Positions 24,445-36,490 of a DNA stretch of 64,000 nt are shown in pieces. The notes beneath the pieces were generated by a model. It saw nothing but the letters and a program-made list of their open reading frames with translations, was not told where the DNA came from and ran no database searches. Position 1 is the first letter of the stretch. The number at the start of each line of letters is the position of its first letter. Source of the DNA: Hofstenia miamia (taxonomy: Eukaryota > Xenacoelomorpha > Acoela); assembly GCA_004352715.1 (NCBI GenBank), contig SCFE01000041.1, positions 416,748 through 480,747 on the forward strand, given 5' to 3'. The translations under genes and the position numbers were made by a program.

Positions 24445-24667
24445 ATATATATATATATATATATTTATTGATTTATTTATTTATTTATTTATTTATCGTA
24501 TCAGTAGCCCCACGCTTATATGCGATNNNNNNNNNNNNNNNNNNNNNNNNNNNNNNNNNNNNNNNNNNNNNNNNNNNNNNNNNNNNNNNNNNNNNNNNNN
24601 NNNNNNNNNNNNNNNNNNNNNNNNNNNNNNNNNNNNNNNNNNNNNNNNNNNNNNNNNNNNNNNNNNN
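24445..24667. repeat. (TA)n / (TTTA)n tract and assembly gap
   Basis: TA and TTTA repeats (24445-24496), a short unique sequence, then 141 N (24527-24667) followed by more TA. The gap lies just before the second copy of the direct repeat. Confidence 0.9.
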
Positions 24668-24681
24668 ATATATATATAATA

Positions 24682-25050
24682 CATAGCGTGATGCATGGAG
24701 GAATGAACAGATCTTACTACAATACAATTTTCGTTAAATTTTATCAGACTATGCTTTTCATTCCGGATAATATCTTATATCGATTTTTCATTTTGTAGTA
24801 CATGAGCAGCAGGTCCATATTTAACATTTAAATTTATTATATTTTTATGCATTCATCTTTTTATCATAATTTTGAGTACAATGTTAATTAATATAATAGG
24901 TTGACCTTCAAATCTAAAAGACAAAACAATTGAGTACTTTTTGTAACTAAATGACGAAACATTTTGGTTATTTTTCGAAAGGAAACATCGAGAGATGTTG
25001 GTTAATTTTCGTTATAAAAAGACGAAACAGAAAGGTACCATTGTTGCCTA
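24682..25050 (+). repeat. Direct repeat, copy 2
   Basis: Diverged second copy of 23931-24310, again directly after a (TA)n tract. The approximately 35-bp periodic unit with GACGAAAC recurs at 24920-25030. The pairing suggests a dispersed non-autonomous repeat with (TA)n at its left end, or a segmental duplication. Confidence 0.7.
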
Positions 25051-25786
25051 AATGTTTCGTTAATTTGCCACCAATAGTTTCGTAAATGTCACCAAAATTT
25101 GTTATTAAGGAATTTTTTGAAAAAAAATATTAATTTCTGAAAATTGGTATTTGCGGACGATAATATCAACTACTTACTATTCATGATGCAAAACTAACAG
25201 TCATGGAGCTTTTAAATTTATGTAGATGACTTTACTTAATGGCTTACTTTGAACGCGGTGTCTCTTGTTAAACAAATTATATAATGTTAAACAAAATAAA
25301 ATTTGCATCTAGTTACGTTTTCCCAAAATCTTAAAAAGAAACAAGTAGGTGGGCGTCATTCCCCTGAGTCCCCAAGAACGCCGCCCTGCTTATTACTAGT
25401 CTATTACAATGCATTATAAGTTCTGATTTATGGCTTTGTGCTCTACCCAGACTAAGAATAAAAATATAACAACCAAACTTTACCTTATGCTGTGCAATGT
25501 ATTTATTGATAAAATATATTGGTATGACTAAGCTGAATTACCTATAAATTAACAATTTCGCAACATTTGGAGACAAAATAACCAAGAAACGAATGTAATC
25601 ATTTTAATATTGAATTTTGGAAATTAAACATGATTTAGAAACAAATTAACAAGAAATAACTTATTTGTAACCAAATAACAAATTCTGTTAAATTGTTTCA
25701 AGTTTGTCACAAAATAGTTTGAAGAACTTTTATTGTTATGGAAGCAACTAAGGAAACCATACGTTTTTATGTTTCTGTAAGACTAT
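25051..25786. other. Non-coding
   Basis: No gene. At 25350-25391 there is a GC-richer patch ending in CCGCCCTG that resembles a hAT MITE terminus (reverse CAGGGCGG). No partner end is established. Confidence 0.4.
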
Positions 25787-26225
25787 TTGCATGATTCACC
25801 CAAATCTATCTATGAGCAACGTACGACAATTTATGATGACACTGACTGCCCTTCATATATCACAGTCACCAGATGCTATCGTGATTTTGAAAGTGGTGCG
25901 CGCTCTGAATGCACTGTTTGTGAAAAACCAGGCAGATCACGAACATCATCTATTGATGAGAAACGTTACTCAAGTCAAGCAACTGATTGAAGAAGACAAA
26001 CGACTCACTGTGAGAAATATAGAATGAATGACTGGAATTCCAATTCTTCTGTTCATGAAATCCTCACTTTTCAACTGAAAATGAAAAGAAGAAAAGCAAA
26101 TGCCTATTGAAATGTCAAATGAAATTCTTCGCCTCATGCATGACCACCTCGACGTCACTTGTGTGTGAATGGAGATGAAAGCTGGTTTATGTTCCATCAA
26201 ATGAGGACAATGAACGTTCTGAAGT
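25787..26225 (+). pseudogene. mariner-type transposase remnant
   Basis: Overlapping frames carry mariner landmarks in order: GARSECTVCEKPGRSRTSS (the GRP region), VKQLIEEDKRLTVRNIE (helix-turn-helix region, usually RQLIEEDRRLTxREI), GIPI then SVHEIL, and VNGDESWF with the first catalytic Asp at 26174-26176. Shifts and stops break it, and the rest of the catalytic domain is absent. A MITE-like CAGTACCGGCTATAGGGG begins at 26226, where homology stops. Confidence 0.75.
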
Positions 26226-26452
26226 CAGTACCGGCTATAGGGGGGGAGGGGCAAGTGCCATGGGCCTCGCGCTTTGGAGGGAGGTCGCACGAAACAATTA
26301 ACAGAGAAAAGTTATTAGTAAATTATTGGAATTCAAAAATTATATTGCTATTTGCATTTGAACATTAGGGTATATACATTAAGATTCACAATATGATTTA
26401 CAACAATTAAGGCTATTTCAATGTTAACGTTAAAATTTAAAGATATTTTTGA

Positions 26453-27276
26453 TAGTGTTCTGCGGCCATGGCCACGGCCAAAGAGCCATGGCTAACGGCC
26501 AGCTGTGGCCAAAGATTTTGTTTCATGGCCAAAATACCGGCTAAAATTCATATATGAATTGCAATTTAAAGTCTAATCATACAAGTGATGATATTGTATA
26601 TGTATGTATATGACTATCACAAATAGATTTTAGTTTATATTTATGCTTAAGAAGTACACAGAATGCATTGCAGTATTGAAAATAAAGGGATTTATGAAGG
26701 GGGAGGGTGAGATCGTTTTCCAAGAGCATTACAGCAAAATTGTATCTTATATTGATGAATTGTATTAATATTTATATATAAAGCTAGTAAAGTGTGCTCA
26801 TGACGCAAAATTACTTAATTATTGGAAATCAAAAGGTCGCATCAAGTAACCCAATTTGGTCGTCATTGCCAGACATTTACATGCTATACACGCAACACAA
26901 AATGGATGTGAGAGAGTGCTTTTACTGATAAAAGAAATCGCCTCAGTCCAGCACATGTTAATGAACTTTTAGTTATCCGCTCGTTCAAAAAATTTTGAAC
27001 GTTACAATTTTTCCATGAATTTTATTTGTATTGTTGTTTTTAAAACAACCGTTTTTTTATAAATTTCTGTATTTGTTCAAACTATGGAGATCTTTTAATT
27101 GTTGCATTAAGAATTACAGTATTGCACTTATAGTAGTAGTCGTATTACAAAAAAATTACGGCTAAAGCTTTACGGCCAGCTACGGCCAAAGCACTACAGC
27201 TAGCTGAGGCTACGGCCAAAGCGCTACAGCTAACTGCCGGCTACGGCCAAAAAAATTGCTTTGGCGCAGATCACTA
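26453..27276 (+). mobile_element. hAT transposon deletion derivative with 8-bp target duplication
   Basis: The 824-bp element has terminal inverted repeats TAGTGTTCTGCGGCCA (left) and TAGTGATCTGCGCCAA (right, reversed). It is flanked by 8-bp near-duplicates ATTTTTGA (26445-26452) and ATTTGTGA (27277-27284), 7 of 8 identical. Both ends are rich in CGGCCA/CGGCCAAAGC subterminal motifs (26463-26520 and 27170-27252). It retains the C-terminus of a hAT transposase (26817-26998). Terminal repeats, 8-bp duplication, subterminal repeats and domain all agree. Confidence 0.88.
26817..26998 (+). pseudogene. hAT transposase C-terminal dimerisation domain remnant
   Basis: The frame starts NYWKSKGRIK, then after a stop PNLVVIARHLHAIHATQNGCERV. 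After a shift near 26920 it continues TDKRNRLSPAHVNELLVIRS and ends at TGA 26996-26998. This is the order of the hAT C-terminal domain: W-K, PNLxxxARxxLxIxATxxxxERVFS, RNRLSPxxVxxLxFLR. The N-terminal BED finger and catalytic core are deleted. Confidence 0.85.
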
Positions 27277-27284
27277 ATTTGTGA

Positions 27285-30200
27285 ACCACTATATACAAAG
27301 AATGATAAATTGGTTTGTAATTGCTATTAATTGAGAATGATTTAGCATGAAATTATATGTATTATTATTATAGTGAAAAAACAAGAAAAAAGTTTTTAAA
27401 TATATATGTCCTAAATAACAAGTATGTTTTAATTAAATTTGTTTCCAAAATACAAGAAAGATTCTTGATAAATATAATCTTTGAGAAATACAACTTGGCT
27501 ATTTATTCTATTCTTTTATTATATCTTTCTTTTTGTGTATAACACAATTTTGCAGTTGCTTCAATTTTTCTTGAAATGCAAGATTTGATTTGTTGACAAA
27601 AATACAGAATTTTATTGAGCATATACTAAATTTGACAAGTAGAAATTATATAGTTATATACCTAGGATACATTTATATAAATATAGAGTCTATATTTTGC
27701 AAAAATTATTATATCATATTGGTTTACGTTATTTTTAATATATTATTTTAATTTGTACATTATTGTATATTTCATTAAATTATTAAAAATAAAATAATAA
27801 TATCAATAATTGTATTATTATATGCATTGGCAAGAAACAAACTACAATTATTTCTTTAATTATTAAAACACAAGATGTAATAAAACTTAGCTTTGAAATT
27901 CAGACCATTTATTGCAAACATACAAAATACCCAAAGAACTAATAGCAAAAAAATCTTTAAAGTTTCAATAATTTTCTTGTTTAAACTTTGGAGTTTTTGA
28001 AAGAATCATAATAATCTTAAAGTACACGATTATTGATTTAAGATTTGCAAATATTTTTGTCTTAACAAGGACTACTTTAACATTATAGAAAGTAGGCAAA
28101 GAAATTCACTTCGGCACATGATATTTTTTGATACAACAAGTCACTTTGAGTAACCAAATCAAAGAGTTTGCTATTGTATCCATATCCATGCTTTTCAAGC
28201 ATTTTAATTTTTGATAATTTTAAAACAGCATTAAAAATAATCAGGCCATTAATGATAAACAATCAATTTTTCTACATTTCAAAATCAATTGTTTAATTTA
28301 GAAATGCAGAATTTAACCTAACAATAGCACACCTATAAACGTACAGTTTTTACTTAGAGACGCAGAATCAGTATTTATAAAAATATATTGTATTTGTTTT
28401 TTTGTGAAACCCTCAAAATTGTTTTTTGAACACTTTGTTTTGAAATGATTGGTTGATATCCTTCATACTAAGATCTTGCTCCTCATGTTTTCAAACATTT
28501 TGCATCTATGATAGTTGTTAGCAACGACAATAAATAATTATTTATAAGTAATTATTAAAAAATTTTCTGTTGATTTTGTTAAATATGTAAACATTTAAAA
28601 TATTGGCTATACTGTTAAGTAACAATTGATTTGTATAATTACATTAAATTTTATTAATTTATCAACTCAGTTCTTAATGATTTGAATTGCTATTGTTCAT
28701 CTCAAACTCTTGATTTACTGTGTAAAATCTATGATGGTTGCTTGCATCGGCCAGTCTAAGTGTTTTTCGGTTTTTATTTGTAAATACGTTGACAATAAAT
28801 TTGTATATTATACCAAGTAGTTGATATAAATATAAAACCGATGTATAAAGGATAATCTCAAGACGGGAATGCGTGAATTGTTACAATTGGATTTTTAGTT
28901 TCACAAATATTTAATCGATTCAAACTTGGTGTGAATATATTAGTTGACAAAACACAAAGCAAATTTTTAATATCACAACTAACAAAAATTGATTTAATGC
29001 GCAACAAACTTAATTATCGTAAAAAATTCGAAAAAATTAACTGCAAGTTATATATCGTAGTAATTTAATGCTAAATATTTTATGCTGGCATCAATTTATT
29101 ACAAATTGTAAAACAAATTGTCACAAAGAGCTCTATATTTAATTGAATATTTATATATATATATATATATATATAAGTTATCATATTTTTGAGTTGTTGT
29201 TAGCCTATTTTTTAGACAAGATTTTGAACAATGCGAGAAAAACTCTTTACCCGTTTTACTGTATAGGAAAATTAGGACTTTATTGTACTCTGTATTTGCA
29301 AGCATCCTAAGAAATCAGTTTCTAATGTTCAAAAAATTTCTACAATAGATATATTCTATCTCATTCTACTTTGGTTTTTATACATGTATATAAAAATTGT
29401 TGGCCGGTCTCTCCATGGAGCTTTCAATAATAGAATAATATTAAATATTTGTAGTAGCCTTCCTAAGTAGAATCATAAAAAGTAACTCGAAAATTTGTTA
29501 CTACAAAAAAGCAAATTTAATGAACAAATTTTTTTTCAAACAGTTTTGTCAAAGTTGATGTATGGCACAGACAATAGTTTTAAATTTTATCAATTTTTCT
29601 TAGTCAATGCAGTCTTTCAAATATATTTTGAAATAATCCAAATTAGTTTTAAAATATTTTTTGCAATTATTTGGTCAGTGGTTTATAATATATTTTCTTT
29701 CATTCTATAATTATAGTATATTTACTCATTGATGTCGTTCAATTATTTTAATTTCATTTTATGCAGCACTTAGTTCATCCTTCTTTTGATCTGGTACTTA
29801 ATGTAAGCTCTCAATAATACTCAACTTCGAAAGATGATGTATTCGCAGTTCTAGTGGTAGCAAACTGGGATTAGCGGGGCCTAATGCCTTCTGCTTTTTG
29901 AAAAACAAAATTTTTGCAAATGAGTCAAAACCAAAAATAGGACCGAAATATGCAAAAGAATTTCTAAAGTATGATTAAAATGATAATTTAGAAAGGCGTC
30001 CGTAAATTAAATTATGTAATTTTATATGAATTTATGGTACAAGTGATTTCAAATGAGTCTTAACATGTCTAATTGTGCATTATTTTCGATTCTTTTTTTT
30101 TCAAAGCTGAAAGATTACTTAATGGAACCATTAAGGAAAAGTTGACAGGATTAAACTTCTTTGAATTACTTTGTCCCAAAAATTGCTGAGTTAAACAATT

Positions 30201-31101
30201 TTAAAGCTGGGATAGCCCAATTTTGATATTATATTATTAAGCTAAGATGAGTAAATTTATATAAGATTTTCCATAAAATTTCCACATATCTTGAAGGAAT
30301 AACTTTCAAAATTGAAATTCTGATTTTGGATTTCTAAAATTAGTTGGAGACCATTGTCTTTAGATTGATTGAAATCAATTTTTGTATATAATAAGCTGCC
30401 GGGCTGTACTCCTAAATAATTATCAAGTATTTTAATTTTATAGCACTATATTTTTATGTACACTTTACCTAAATTTTATTTCGCAACAAGTAAAATCCAT
30501 TACCGCCACAACGTAATACATCACTAACAAGGTGGGCTGAGCCCCCTCCCGTTCCTTATTGACTACTCCCTTTAGTACACCCCTAACAATCGACAATCAA
30601 ATGGGTAATAATACTAATCACTAATTTAAAAGTCTTACATTAGCATCATTGGTTCCCATATAATCATTTGTTAATGTCTAATTGCTTTGAAACTGACATC
30701 GTTTGATTGGGAATGGGTCCACAACACATTTTATGACATATCATTAACATCATAGCTAAATTTGAACAGAATCTTGCTAATAACTCCAAGCTTGGTTCAA
30801 ACTTCGCCAATAGCTACATTTAATTTAAAAGAAACTATAATAATTTTCATCACTAAAATATTTAGATAAGGTTACTTAGTGACGATGTTCATGTTTTGTA
30901 CATATTATAGTGTTGACAATTAAATTCCATTTTTCTTCAGTATTGAAAACAGCATACATTTGATATTAATTATCCTATATTTATTTTACAACACCAATAT
31001 ACAAAAATTTCTAAAACAATACATCTGAAGCAATTGCCTAAATAGAAAAATAAATCACGACCATAGAAAGTTTAAGCAAATCTACATAGTATTTTTTGTA
31101 G
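27285..31101. other. Long AT-rich non-coding stretch
   Basis: No gene recognised. (TA)n at 29152-29175. GC-richer patches at 29860-29890 and 30520-30590 look like MITE ends, but their flanks do not match. Confidence 0.5.
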
Positions 31102-31295
31102 TATCTGAAGATGCTCAGTAAATGCAGTAAAGGCAAACTTGTCGCAAATGTTATCTTACCGCAATATATATATATATATATATATATGCTGAAAAAATAT
31201 ATTTGAGTGTTATTTACTCTTCTNNNNNNNNNNNNNNNTATCTGAAGATGCTCAGTAAATGCAGTAAAGGCAAACTTGTCGCAAATGTTATCTTA

Positions 31296-31300
<5 letters not shown>
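31102..31300. repeat. Identical 62-bp duplication around a gap, with (TA)n
   Basis: 31102-31163 and 31239-31300 are identical by eye; each is followed by (TA)n. Between them lie a short unique piece and 15 N (31224-31238). This looks like an unjoined overlap or collapsed alleles at a TA microsatellite. Confidence 0.8.
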
Positions 31301-31330
<30 letters not shown>

Positions 31331-31333
<3 letters not shown>

Positions 31334-32219
31334 GTTTTCTTGGACCTCTCCTCTTTGCTTGCTGCATTCCCCTCTTTCAGCGATTCTCATGAGCTTCAAT
31401 GTATATCTTCTCAGTTACGCAGATGACTTTCAAATCCTTGTTAGCTCCTCCAATATCTCAGATTGCTTACGCACTGCAAACGACTGCATTATGGTAATCC
31501 GATCTTGGTTAATTGTTAGTGGATTATCTTTCAATAATGATAAGCTTGAACTCATTCACTTGTTTCCTAATCCTCAACTTGCAAATGTCAATCTTGCCAT
31601 TGGTGTCACTCCCCTTACCAGCAGCCTGTTAGCCCTCAATTTGGGTGTCATTATGAACTCGTCTGATTTATCCTTCCGAATTCACATTTCGCGCGTTGTC
31701 AAGTCTTTCTTTGCCATTCTAAACAATTTCTGGAAGGTCCGACATTAGCTTACCTTCACGCTCATGTTCTTTCACGCATTGAATTTTCCAATTCTCCTCT
31801 TTTCTCATGCACTGACAATATCCTATCCTCCCTACAGAGAGTACAAAACTGTGCGGCCCGGTTCATATGTGCTCAGCACGGTCGTGCACCAACCTAGAGT
31901 ATTATTCACAGTGTCCATTGACTCACAGTCCGTCGTCGAGTCCTATAACCTACATATGAATGTTCATAACTGTCTTCACTCACAGTTTTCATCTCCTTAC
32001 CTATCACCTCTCTTGACGATTCAACCGTCGTCTTCTCTACCCCACCCATACATTCGTCTTATCACTGCTCAGCATTATGTTTGAAAGGGTGATGGTGCTT
32101 TTCTGTTATTGCACCTAATCAATGGAACTCTCTCCCTGAGCAGTTATGCTCCATTAGCGACGCAACACTTTTTTGCAAAAATCTAAAGACATTTCTTTTT
32201 AACAATGTAGTGTTGGATT
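31331..32219 (+). pseudogene. CR1-like LINE, 3' part of reverse transcriptase ORF
   Basis: 5'-truncated: it starts at GFLGPLLFA right after a (TA)n tract. After a shift comes YADD (31416-31427, intact Asp pair), then IRSWLIVSGLSFNNDKLELI. The downstream frame from about 31755 has the LxRIxFxNSxLxxC and LQRVQNCAARFI motifs typical of the clade. The end reads APNQWNSLPEQL and KTFLFNN before the TGA at 32219, matching the WNSLPxxLR...FKxxLKTxLF end. At least three shifts. Confidence 0.82.
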
Positions 32220-32346
32220 TTGACAAACACGATGGTAGAAAATATATTCATCGAATGAATAATGGAATATATTTTATTTTATAATAAACAAGTAGTATAC
32301 ATTTGAATAAGAACGATTAAGTCATAATTTACATCAATATGCATGA

Positions 32347-32593
32347 TTAATTATCATTTTTATTAGCACAGCAGAACATCTTCAAATATTCAGTTTTCAT
32401 CTTTGACCATGACATCATAAACAAGTAAGAATTGAAGCTATGAGACAAAATCATGAAAGTAGATGATGCAGCCAGGTAGAAAGGATATGGAATCTCAGCA
32501 ACATTGTATCTCATGAGAAGGGAAATAACCGATCGAGGTATTGGACATACGACTTGGATGAAACAGGAGAGCACCAATGCCCTCGCTATACCA
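32347..32593 (-). CDS. Receptor exon 4: TM6, TM7, helix 8, C-terminus
   Basis: Acceptor TCTTTAG with AG at 32595-32594. Its first base completes Arg214 in phase with exon 3. TM6 contains CFIQVVCPIP, and TM7 contains LSHSFNSYLF where NPxxY is usual. A short helix 8 ends in FCC, and a ten-residue hydrophilic tail includes the second Cys. Stop at 32349-32347. Confidence 0.88.
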
Positions 32594-33689
32594 CTAAAGA
32601 AATACTTATAATTAAAGGTAAATTATTCATATATTTTCATATAATTATTTATTTGTTGAATTTTTTCTAAAGATTCCAACGTTGGAATACTGATTATTAT
32701 CATTCAACTTGAAATTTTAAGACAATTTCGTTTCTGTTTAAAAAGATATACTCATTTGAAGTTTTAATAGATTTATGCTAGAACTTTGTGAATTTCTTTG
32801 AAATAAAACCTTAAATTTGCATCTTAAGCATTGTGCAATTAATGAAAATATGGTTAATTGAATACAAACACATGGAATATTTCCCTGCAAAATCTTACGA
32901 AACAGGAATGCATGGGCGACCAATTGACTTGTTTTCATTTAATAACAACGTATGAAACGATTAGATTTATTTGCATAAATGTAAAATTACTGTCATGCAA
33001 CATTTCTTCTGCCACCTAATTCAAACTGTAAATTAAATCTGTTCTGTTACACCCAAGATAATGGCGTATTATTTCAAACGCAATACATAAAAGTTATAAC
33101 AAATAAATTTATCATATTAAGTATTGTGCTATTTACCTAAAATGCTAAAATTGTGTCAATATACTAATAAAGTAGTTAAGAGATAACCAAAGTTTTACTT
33201 TCGCAACATCATGAAAAGAGCCAACAGATCATCCTTTCGAATGCTAAGAAATACTTGAAAGAAAAATATTGAATTTTGCAGAAGTTTCCTAATGACATCT
33301 GAAATCCAAGATATAATGGATCAGACTTGTTTTTTGCTAATGATAATTTATTATTAGAATACTAGGAGAAAAAGTCAATCCTAAGTTCATGAATTTGCTA
33401 TTGTCACTTTATATACATTTAGAATGTTCTTAAATGTCGTAATTAAATTGCTTAAGAAACCAAATATTTGCTTGAATTATATATATAATATATATATATA
33501 NNNNNNNNNNNNNNNNNNNNNNNNNNNNNNNNNNNNNNNNNNNNNNNNNNNNNNNNNNNNNNNNNNNNNNNNNNNNNNNNNNNNNNNNNNNNNNNNNNNN
33601 NNNNNNNNNNNNNNNNNNNNNNNNNNNNNNNNNNNNNNNNNNNNNNNNNNNNNNNNNNNNNNNNNNNNNNNNATACTATTATTATTTTA

Positions 33690-33737
<48 letters not shown>

Positions 33738-36451
33738 CAAATATTTACTTAATGAATTTTTAGAAATTCTATTTAAATCCACATGTTTTTTAACCTAAAA
33801 AGAGGTCAAGATCTAAGGCTTTGATGTGAGCATATCTTTAGAGATAAAATTTAGAACAATAATGCATTTTTAATTTCTTATTTATGCTTTTGACCCATTT
33901 GCAATAGTTTACCTAGAAATAACATTAATAAATAGACTTTTAGCTAGCGAAAATTTAGAGAAAAGCAAGCATAAACCTTGTTTGCCACCTGTAATCCTTT
34001 CTAAGCATTAGGTATTTAAAAATGCTGACAAGTTTGTTCTTTCCTTATTTATACTTTTATAGATAGAAAAGTATTCTTGCAAAACTTAATGGTATTTCAA
34101 TCATCCGTTCAATATTTTGACTGCGACATGGCTAGAAATTTCAATTCCTTCATAGGAATTAGGAATTAATATTTATCCTAAACTTGGAATTAGAATTGAC
34201 CAATTCTTAAGTGTCAAAATTATATTTCGAATTGGAAAAAATTATCAGTTTAAATTGATTTTATAAGCCCAGCTTATTCAAAAAATCATGACTTTATACC
34301 TTCATAAAAGCTGATCGCACAATTTATGACGTAAATTATCAATAAATTTATCAAGTTTATGGAGATACTTTTTGTATAATTAGAACATTTAAATTATGCA
34401 CTGTGTGACAAAAAAATATATTTTTCTTAGTTGAGTACATTTTTTCGATGTTTCTGGTCAATTTGATATTGCTAAAAACAAATTTGATGTCATTTTCACA
34501 GCAGAAACAATACTTTAGAAAATATCATGAAATCAAGTTTATTGCCAAATAGATGATTGAATATACAAATCGGAAATTGTACTATAAATGGAATTCCAAA
34601 AATCATCAAATGAATATTATAATTGCATATGGACATCTAATTTTATTTTAATGTCAGCAGATGTTTTCTGTTAATCCAAAGCCCATGAGGCCAAAATATA
34701 GTCTAAATTGGATCATTTGCTAATTGCTGTTACTGAGATATTTTCAAGATTTTTAGTTGTCAGCAAGCATTTCTTTAGTGATCAAATACTAATATATAGA
34801 TTGTTTTCATTCATCTGAACCTACAGAGGCTATATAACCCAAACTATACTTCCAAATCTGCAGATTTCATTATGTTCTAGATAAAACCATACACATAGAA
34901 ACTCTCTTGAGTAGTTGGCGTATTTTTGCCTTTTTTATCACTAAGCAACCAAAATTTTCAAGAAACACATTCAATTGACATTTCAGAAAATAAATTTTAG
35001 TAGGCATCATCACTAACAATGTCTCATTTCCGCAATTTAGCTAAGAAAATTGTCTCATGCTAAGATTTCGCTTTTCAACTAATGAATTCAAATACTTTTG
35101 AGAAGAATAATGAAGATCTTGATAATTTGTGTTAGAAAATTGGCTTACTTGTTACTAGAAAAATTGTTATAGATTATACATAAGGCCATAAATACCAGGA
35201 CATTTAAGTATTGAAGATAGATGCTGTAAGGTACAGATTTACAAGATGAGTTGATAGCAGGATATATGAGGAAACTCTTTCTTCAATTCAATTGTGGTTT
35301 CTCAATTCATGCTGAACATGAAGAATAGAAAATGACAACGATTAGTAATCTTTAACTAGCCAGAACTCTACATAGTGTGGCAGCAGGAATATAATTATGG
35401 GGTGTCAAGATCCAATACTCAAAAAAAAATTAATATGCTCCAGAATATTTCATTTGCCTCAACCCTATATTTGTAATGGTTTGATTTTCAGAATATAATA
35501 TCAACAAATGTAACAGAATGAATTCACAAAAGTCTTGCATTTATAAGCAGCTGTTACTTGCAGAAAAGACATGGATAAGTTGTCATATGCACAGAGCACA
35601 GTCGTTATGTAATATACACGGTGCATGAATGTATGTCAGTTAAAGTTTTTCTCATCCTGATACCCAATGTGACTCGTCAAGACAGTGAAGCTGAGTTTAA
35701 TGAATTATTGGTGGAAAAAAATAGCAGAGAAGATATAATTTCAATGGTCCAATGCGTCCATAGTCCTAGACAATAACTGAAGAACGTAATGATATGCAGG
35801 CTTTCTAAAATTTAAAATACAAATTACTCAAAAAGTATAGTTTTGTATGTAAAATGACATTCAAATTCGTAATTCTAAAATTGACTGAAGTCTGTGAAAA
35901 CATTTAGTTAACTACATTTTATGTTACACCGTGTTATGAAAATGGAAAAAACGCAAATTTTAATGACAATGGAACTGGAACTGAAACTGATATTATTGGT
36001 CCGTATGAATTGGAATTGAATCACCAAGAATCGATATTGAAGTATTGAATTGAATTGAAATCCCTGGTCATGGCTTAATTATCCCTCCTTCTCCCATCCT
36101 GTGAGCTTACAAAATTATCCGGTGGCAAAAGGTTGAATTGTGATTTAGATTTTGTTAAATTATGAATACATGCAACTAGAATTTGTTGGCATGAAAGCAA
36201 TTTCTTACGCATCTCCTCTTTCCATATCATTATATACTGCATACAGCAGAACTCCCTGCTATTCTCTATTCGAAATAGGCAAAAACACTTTAAAATTGTG
36301 GACATCTTGAAATTCAAATAATGAATAATGAATATACATAGTTAAATTTTTACTCACTTTAAAAGTGGAAGGCAAAATTTCAATCGACAGATAGTAAATA
36401 AACCTTTATTAATGCTGCCATATCCGAACAGTTCAAGCTTTTCGACAAATG

Positions 36452-36490
<39 letters not shown>

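Noticed and set aside
24437-24798. Open frames across the N gap
   Set aside because: Consist mainly of unknown residues; artefact of the 141-N run.
29859-30590. Possible MITE between TAGTGGTAGCAAACTGGG and a CACCCCTA end
   Set aside because: The 8-bp flanks (CGCAGTTC and ACAATCGA) do not match, and the inverted repeats align poorly.
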